64,000 bases of DNA from the NCBI RefSeq assembly GCF_003589925.1, contig NZ_CP032382.1, positions 868,001 to 932,000 on the forward strand, in the 5' to 3' direction. Position 1 is the first letter of the stretch; every line of letters begins with the position of its first letter. This DNA is from Chryseolinea soli (GTDB taxonomy: Bacteria; Bacteroidota; Bacteroidia; Cytophagales; Cyclobacteriaceae). Both the position numbers and the translations under genes were made by a program. Of the stretch, positions 58,967 to 64,000 are shown in pieces. Below the pieces are notes generated by a model. The model searched no databases, was not told the DNA's origin, and saw only the letters and a program-made list of their open reading frames with translations.

Positions 58967-59228
58967 TCGTTTAACTGACGTAGAACTTTCAAAACCGAAG
59001 CTCCAAGGCGCAGCATGATCTTCTCTTCTATCCAACTGTGATCCCAGACATCCATCGCTCCGATTTGAATAATCATGTTTTTTGCCTTTCTTTCTTAGTA
59101 CTACATCATTTATTAAACCACTCCACTTTTTCATAAATGTATTGCGACCTGCGCGGAGAAACATTCCGAAGAATCTTGTATTTTGAATTCAGATGTTCTA
59201 CGGACGCAAACTCAGTAGTTACACGTAC

Positions 59229-60413
59229 CTAATGCTCTACCGCCTCATTTTTGAGCTGATTCTTTCTATTGATGAGTTTCCCCTTTAAACTATTGGGAAT
59301 ACAAACTTTAAACACGCTACCGAATCCAACTTCAGATTGCACAGAAATGTCCCCGCCCAGTTGCTCAATTCCTTCCTTAGCAATGTAGAGGCCCAACCCT
59401 GCGCCCCTCGACTGGCTGGAGGCTTTGTAAAACATGTTGAAGATCTGATCAAAATATTGGCGGGCGATACCGATCCCGTTGTCATGGACTTCAATGGTTA
59501 CATGCTCCGGCACCATGTTCACCAGGATGTGAAGAAACGGCCGGACCTTGGCTGCATCCGAAAACTGAATAGCATTCCGTATCAGGTTTTCCAGTATGAT
59601 CTCCAACCGATCCCGGTCGCTATAAAAGGCCGCCCCTCCCCGGATCACTATCTCCACATTCAAGCGATTGAAATTCTCATTATGGCGATGAGCATTGACA
59701 ACCTTCCAGATCTGTGTATCGAATTCAATCTTTTCGCTGTGGATATTTTTGTACGTAGTTTTTGAGAAACTAATAATGTCGCGGATAATCGCATCGAGGC
59801 GTTCGGCGCTCAACTCGATCTTTTCAACGTACTCCATGACAGTCCGGTCGCTGGTGTGCAGTCGGGTCAGATTCACCAGACCCATGATCGACGTAAGAGG
59901 CGATCGCAAATCATGCGACGCACTGTAGAGAAACTTTTCCATCTGGCTGTTGATCTTGGCCAGCTGTAGATTCTTTTGTTCCAGGTTCCGCTCAAATTCT
60001 ACCCGTTCAGAAATATCAAGGGCGGTCCAATGAAGAACCAGTTCTCCTATTTCATTGACCAGCTTCTGGGCATTTAACAATGCCACAATTTTCTTTCCGT
60101 TTAGCTTCTTAAAGTTAACGACATACTGCCGGACCTGCTCGCCACCCAACAATTTCCGCTTTATGCGTTGGTAATCATCAACGTTCACAAACAAATCAAA
60201 GACTGGAAAGTCTTTTGAGCTGTGGTCATTGCCAAACCCAAAACCATCAAAAAAAAGTCTGTTACCAAAAAGGATCTTGTCACCGGGGGAAGACCAAAAA
60301 ATGATTTCAAATGTGTTATCAAAAAACAGTTTACCTGGGTTTTCCAATACAGGCGTTTGCCTTTTTGTCCCCCTGTCCACTTTGGATCTATTGATTCCAT
60401 TTTTTTGATCCAT
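59229..60413 (-). CDS. Histidine kinase with PAS domain
   Basis: A 394-residue cytoplasmic sensor kinase. A PAS-like domain (about 25-135) precedes the HisKA domain with His167 in YSASHDLRSPL and the HATPase domain (N box LIRNAI, G1 DNGIGIAR, G2 GAGLGLYIAKEG). It is upstream of the receptor gene on the same strand, 262 bp away, so it may have its own promoter. Confidence 0.9.
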   Translation of the reverse strand: MDQKNGINRSKVDRGTKRQTPVLENPGKLFFDNTFEIIFWSSPGDKILFGNRLFFDGFGFGNDHSSKDFPVFDLFVNVDDYQRIKRKLLGGEQVRQYVVNFKKLNGKKIVALLNAQKLVNEIGELVLHWTALDISERVEFERNLEQKNLQLAKINSQMEKFLYSASHDLRSPLTSIMGLVNLTRLHTSDRTVMEYVEKIELSAERLDAIIRDIISFSKTTYKNIHSEKIEFDTQIWKVVNAHRHNENFNRLNVEIVIRGGAAFYSDRDRLEIILENLIRNAIQFSDAAKVRPFLHILVNMVPEHVTIEVHDNGIGIARQYFDQIFNMFYKASSQSRGAGLGLYIAKEGIEQLGGDISVQSEVGFGSVFKVCIPNSLKGKLINRKNQLKNEAVEH

Positions 60414-60544
60414 GACGTATCCTCCTCCTTAGTTCACGCCAAGGTTGGAAAAAGGAAGACTTGGCTCAATACATGTTTTTATTGAATTACGATTCGTAGA
60501 ACTACATAGGGGCAGTAGGCAAAACTACGTACGAATAGACGTGC

Positions 60545-61195
60545 TTATGTGAGAATATTTATCTGTCGCGCTTTCTTAACCAGTTCAATGGAATTTTTTA
60601 CTGCAAATTTCTTCATGAGATTTGCCCGATGGGTTTCCACCGTACGGGGACTGATGAATAACTTGTCGGCCATTTGCACACTGGTGAGCCCATCATCAAT
60701 GAGCTTGACAATTTCTATTTCACGGGCAGTAAGTTTGATATCCTCGTGGCGTTCTTTCTTCTTCACTACGCCCCGTTTGTATTTATTGAGGATTACTTTA
60801 TGTACTTGTTGGCTAAAGTATGTTTTGCCTTCTAAAATGGTATGAACGGCATATTCCAGTTCCTGCCCGCTTTCATTTTTCACCACATATCCTTTCACTC
60901 CATTTTCGATGCAACGGCCTACATAATCTTCATCATCATACATCGAAAGCATCAGTATGTTCGCGTTGGCATCGAATGCCAGGATCTTTTGCGTCACTTC
61001 CATGCCGTTCATATCGGGAAGAGAGATATCCAGGATGATCAGATCGGGTTTTAATTCTTCATATAGATCGATAGCCTGACGCCCATTCTCCGCCTCCCCT
61101 ACAATCGTTATGTCTTTGGACTCTTTTAGCAAATTCTTCACGCCGGCCCGAATCATGGCGTGGTCATCGGCCAACATTATTCTATGTTTTTTCAT
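60545..61195 (-). CDS. NarL/LuxR-type response regulator
   Basis: A 216-residue regulator: receiver with Asp56 (LIILDISLPDMNG) and a C-terminal LuxR-type helix-turn-helix (LTAREIEIVKLI, VQMADKLFISPRTVETHRANL given as VQMADKLF and SPRTVETHRANL). It begins 6 bp after the NarX-like kinase gene at 61202, so the two form a pair. Confidence 0.93.
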   Translation of the reverse strand: MKKHRIMLADDHAMIRAGVKNLLKESKDITIVGEAENGRQAIDLYEELKPDLIILDISLPDMNGMEVTQKILAFDANANILMLSMYDDEDYVGRCIENGVKGYVVKNESGQELEYAVHTILEGKTYFSQQVHKVILNKYKRGVVKKKERHEDIKLTAREIEIVKLIDDGLTSVQMADKLFISPRTVETHRANLMKKFAVKNSIELVKKARQINILT

Positions 61196-61201
61196 ATCGG
61201 T

Positions 61202-62611
61202 TTAGTTGGGGTGAACAGGTGTTTCGATCATAACAATGGTGCCTCCCTCAGGGCCTGGTTTAACGGAAAGTTTACCTTGCAGAATTTCTGCACGGTCGCG
61301 CATATTTACTAATCCACTGTGATTGCGATCATCTTTTGCTGGACAGATGCCTTTTCCATTGTCTTCAATACTGAGGCGAACGGCTTGTGGTCTTTCGCTC
61401 AACCGCACGGTAATGGAACTTGCGTGAGCATGCTTGATGGCATTGGTTACCGCTTCCTGCGCTATTCGATACAAATTCACCTTATGGGCCTGTTCCAGCG
61501 GCACGGGAACGCCCATAGATTGAAACGAAATGGGGATGTTCACAGTTTCGTTCATTTGTCTGCACATCGATCTCAAACAGGTAGCCAGGTCAAAATCCTT
61601 TAGCTTGGAAGGCAAAAGATTCTCGGAGATCCGTATGGATTCCATGATCGCTTCATCCAATAACTGGTATAGATCCTGCGCCGTACGTTTGTCCGTCACC
61701 AATACATTCACGTTCATTTTCACAGCATTTAATATCTGACCTAATCCATCGTGCAGGTCTTTGGCGATGCGGCTTCTCTCTTTTTCCTGCCCCTCGATGA
61801 GTGCGCTGAGACGCTGTTTTTCAAAGTCTTTTGCCATCTTTTCGTTGGCTCGCTTCTCCGACAAATCCTTAAAGATCATGACCAAACCAATCCGCCTGCC
61901 CCGCGCGTCGATAACCGGGCTCAAACTTCCTTCCCCGATGGGGATCCACACATTTTGCCGGGATCCCAGCAGCAAGCCTTCAGGCAGGGCATTGTGCTGA
62001 GAAACGATGTCGCATTGAATGGGGTTAACCGGGAATTCACCGGTGGCTTCATTCCGGAGGTGCATAATGTCAGCCACATTCCTTCCAAGGGCATCTGGCA
62101 ATGCGTAGCCGGTGATGGATTCTGCCTTGGGGTTCAGGTAGGAGATGGTGTACTGGTCGTCTATGATCACAATCGCATCGCTGATCGATTTGACCGTTGC
62201 AAAATATTTTTCTTCGCTTTGTCTGAGTTTCGATTCGATCTCGTGTTTATAGAGTGCCATTTCAATTACCGTGAAAATCTCCCGGTCTTCAAAAGGCTTT
62301 GTCAGATACCCGTAGGGCTCGGTAATTTTCGCCCGCTGTATAGTGTCCCTATCCGTCAGCGCCGTAATGTAAATAACCGGCAAGTTGAATCTCGATTTTA
62401 AGATGGAGGCGGTTTGAATGCCGTCCATTTCTCCATTGAGCATAATGTCCATCAAAACTAAATCCGGGCGGCTATGCTCGGCATACTCAATCGCTGCACT
62501 TCCGGAATCAAATTTTTCTAAAACGGTATAACCTTCCCCCTCCAAAGTCGCCTGCAAGTGGTAGGCTACAATAAAAGAATCTTCCACAATCAAGATCCGC
62601 GCTTTCGACAT
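61202..62611 (-). CDS. Receiver-PAS histidine kinase of the HisKA_3 (NarX) type
   Basis: A 469-residue soluble protein. It has an N-terminal receiver with Asp55 (LVLMDIMLNGEMDG), a PAS domain (about 135-255), and a HisKA_3 kinase core with the histidine in RIAKDLHDGLGQIL, plus AVTNAIKHAHAS and EDNGKGI. It phosphorylates NarL-type regulators, and the gene at 60545 is the obvious partner. The N-terminal receiver means that another kinase can control it, perhaps the one at 62653. Confidence 0.92.
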   Translation of the reverse strand: MSKARILIVEDSFIVAYHLQATLEGEGYTVLEKFDSGSAAIEYAEHSRPDLVLMDIMLNGEMDGIQTASILKSRFNLPVIYITALTDRDTIQRAKITEPYGYLTKPFEDREIFTVIEMALYKHEIESKLRQSEEKYFATVKSISDAIVIIDDQYTISYLNPKAESITGYALPDALGRNVADIMHLRNEATGEFPVNPIQCDIVSQHNALPEGLLLGSRQNVWIPIGEGSLSPVIDARGRRIGLVMIFKDLSEKRANEKMAKDFEKQRLSALIEGQEKERSRIAKDLHDGLGQILNAVKMNVNVLVTDKRTAQDLYQLLDEAIMESIRISENLLPSKLKDFDLATCLRSMCRQMNETVNIPISFQSMGVPVPLEQAHKVNLYRIAQEAVTNAIKHAHASSITVRLSERPQAVRLSIEDNGKGICPAKDDRNHSGLVNMRDRAEILQGKLSVKPGPEGGTIVMIETPVHPN

Positions 62612-62652
62612 ACGTGTGTTTATCTGAATAAATTAAACGGTCCTTAAAATGA

Positions 62653-64000
62653 TCAGGCGCTGGTGATTCGATCCTTGGATGAAGCACCTCGCAGCAGTGT
62701 GACATGAAATGCCGTTCCTTTGCCCTTCGTGCTTTCCACGGCAATCTCCCCCGCATTTTTTTCAACAAATTCTTTTACGAGACCAAGTCCCAAACCTGTT
62801 CCTTTTTCACCTTCCGTTCCCTTGGTGCTCCTAACCTTGCCCATTTGAAAAATATTTTTCAGGTCCGCCGACGAAATGCCTATGCCTGAATCCTGGATAG
62901 ATAGTCTTACAAATCCATTGTCCATACGGGCGGAAATATCAATTTCACCACCCCGGGGGGTAAATTTAATGGCATTGCTCAGGAGGTTGCGAACGATAAA
63001 ATCGATCTGATAGCTGTCGGCAAAAACCGGAAGCTCGTCTGGGCCGCTATACGTAACTGCAATTTGCTTTGTGGCACTGCTTTCCCTGGCAAAGGAAACA
63101 ACGGAATCGATGTTCTTTTTTAAGTCAATGTTCTCTGCCGTTGTGCCATTGCCGTTCATTCGCGACTGCGCCCAGGTAGTGAGATCGTCCATCAAGGCTT
63201 TGGTGTCCCGGAATGCGTTGTTGATCTCACTTACCATCTTCTTGATCTCTTCTTTTGATAAGGCGTCAATATTCTTCTCGATCAACATGATGAAACTGTG
63301 TAACGTATTCACAGGGCTTCTCAGGTCGTGCGAAACAATGCTGAAAAATTTGTCTTTAACAGAAATGAGCTCCTCCTTCTCCCGGAGCAACTGCTCCAAA
63401 ACCAACATTGCATTTTTTAATTCGGTTATCTCAAAGGTGTACCCATACCACAGGAAACTCCCATCGTCTTGCGCCTCGATCGTGGCCTGTGTCCTCACCC
63501 ATTTCGGCTTATCGCCCCGTGTGTTGACACGAAACTCGCTGACATTACCGGATAACGCCCGGGCAGCCTGCTCTACTTCCTTGGTGATTCGTCCAAGATC
63601 GTCAGGATGCATGCAATTGAACAACGGCGTCGCATCCTCCGAAACCTGGCTTGGCGACAGGTTGTAAATTTCTTGAATGCCTTTGCTCGCGAACGGAAAA
63701 TGCGTAGAGCCGTCGGGCCGCATACGGAATTCATAAATAAAGCCAGGAATATTATCAGAGAGCCGTTCAAAACGGTTCAAAATTTTCTTGAGTCGTTGTT
63801 CGCTCAGGAGCAGGGCATCTTCAGCTTTTTTCCGCTCGGTGATGTCCATCCCGATTCCGATAAGACACCGCTTTCCCTCGTACGCTATCTTCCAGCCTGT
63901 GAAGAAATAGGGAATCTTGATTCCGTTCTTGGTAAGAAGGTCAATTTCAGTTTCTGCCTGACCATGGGTGAAGACAGATTTCACTTTTTCGGCCGCCAAT
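62653..64000 (-). CDS. PAS/PAC histidine kinase (5' end outside window)
   Basis: C-terminal 448 residues of a sensor kinase; the reading frame is open to the window edge. The visible part has the end of one PAS/PAC unit (GIGMDITERKKAEDALL), a second PAS (about 80-200), HisKA with SIVSHDLRSPVNTLHS, and HATPase with FIVRNLLSNAIKFTPRGG, QDSGIGIS and GTGLGLGLVKEFV. It is 41 bp upstream of the receiver-kinase gene on the same strand, so a cascade from this kinase to that one and on to the NarL regulator is plausible. Confidence 0.9.
   Translation of the reverse strand, partial: LAAEKVKSVFTHGQAETEIDLLTKNGIKIPYFFTGWKIAYEGKRCLIGIGMDITERKKAEDALLLSEQRLKKILNRFERLSDNIPGFIYEFRMRPDGSTHFPFASKGIQEIYNLSPSQVSEDATPLFNCMHPDDLGRITKEVEQAARALSGNVSEFRVNTRGDKPKWVRTQATIEAQDDGSFLWYGYTFEITELKNAMLVLEQLLREKEELISVKDKFFSIVSHDLRSPVNTLHSFIMLIEKNIDALSKEEIKKMVSEINNAFRDTKALMDDLTTWAQSRMNGNGTTAENIDLKKNIDSVVSFARESSATKQIAVTYSGPDELPVFADSYQIDFIVRNLLSNAIKFTPRGGEIDISARMDNGFVRLSIQDSGIGISSADLKNIFQMGKVRSTKGTEGEKGTGLGLGLVKEFVEKNAGEIAVESTKGKGTAFHVTLLRGASSKDRITSA

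Noticed and set aside
58967..59164. A longer N-terminus for the chemoreceptor
   Set aside because: The extra 66 codons show no similarity to receptor N-termini and carry no membrane helix or PAS start, while a run of good ATG codons follows at 58966.

Overview
The window comes from a bacterium of the phylum Bacteroidota, most likely a soil or freshwater member of the Cytophagales. I infer this from the type IX secretion (T9SS) C-terminal tail on a secreted protein, the SprB/PKD-type repeats, the Bacteroidota promoter signature TAnnTTTG in front of several genes, the 16S-Ile-Ala-23S-5S operon, and families such as DUF5690, DUF5777 and double-FtsX permeases. No phage, integrase, transposase or CRISPR array was seen. 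All calls come from reading the sequence; no database search was run.

Layout. 1-3012: a phosphonate-catabolism group (DUF5690 carrier, phosphonatase-like HAD hydrolase, PhnZ-like HD oxygenase) with an unknown secreted protein inside it. 3243-6722: a lone receiver protein, an FtsX/MacB-type permease and an OsmC protein. 6843-12697 (minus strand): the most interesting block, apparently one operon. It encodes an ECF sigma factor, an anti-sigma factor that also carries an outer-membrane barrel and so should span both membranes, a lipoprotein with SprB-like repeats and a cytochrome-like end, a YceI protein, a DUF5777 barrel and a COG4315 repeat lipoprotein. 12870-16713: an MFS exporter, an unknown protein and a Na+/H+ antiporter. 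16714-17543 has no convincing gene. 17544-23301: secreted proteins (heparinase II/III-like, a T9SS cargo, a DUF1080 protein). 23478-28091: an unknown gene, then a DECR1-like reductase with bioF-bioD-bioA. 28102-30813: a large envelope protein.

30962-37048 (minus strand) is a complete rRNA operon with tRNA-Ile and tRNA-Ala, a good promoter, and a duplicated tail holding a 5S pseudogene broken up by small palindromes. 37066-41461 (minus strand) reads as rsh-fur-STAS-purA, linking (p)ppGpp metabolism to purine synthesis. 41591-45322 carries tRNA-Leu, trigger factor, clpP and clpX. 45397-48569 holds an alpha/beta hydrolase, a small membrane protein, and a second yceI divergent from an HxlR regulator with a perfect 18-bp palindrome between them.

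48776-58966 (minus strand) is a complete chemotaxis operon (MCP, cheW, cheD, cheY, cheB, cheA, cheC-like, a GAF/PAS protein, cheR). Upstream, on the same strand, come two complete histidine kinases, a NarL-type regulator and a third kinase cut by the window end. The MCP has no membrane segment and four PAS domains, so it should sense a cytoplasmic signal. No motor genes are present, so the output of this pathway is not visible here.
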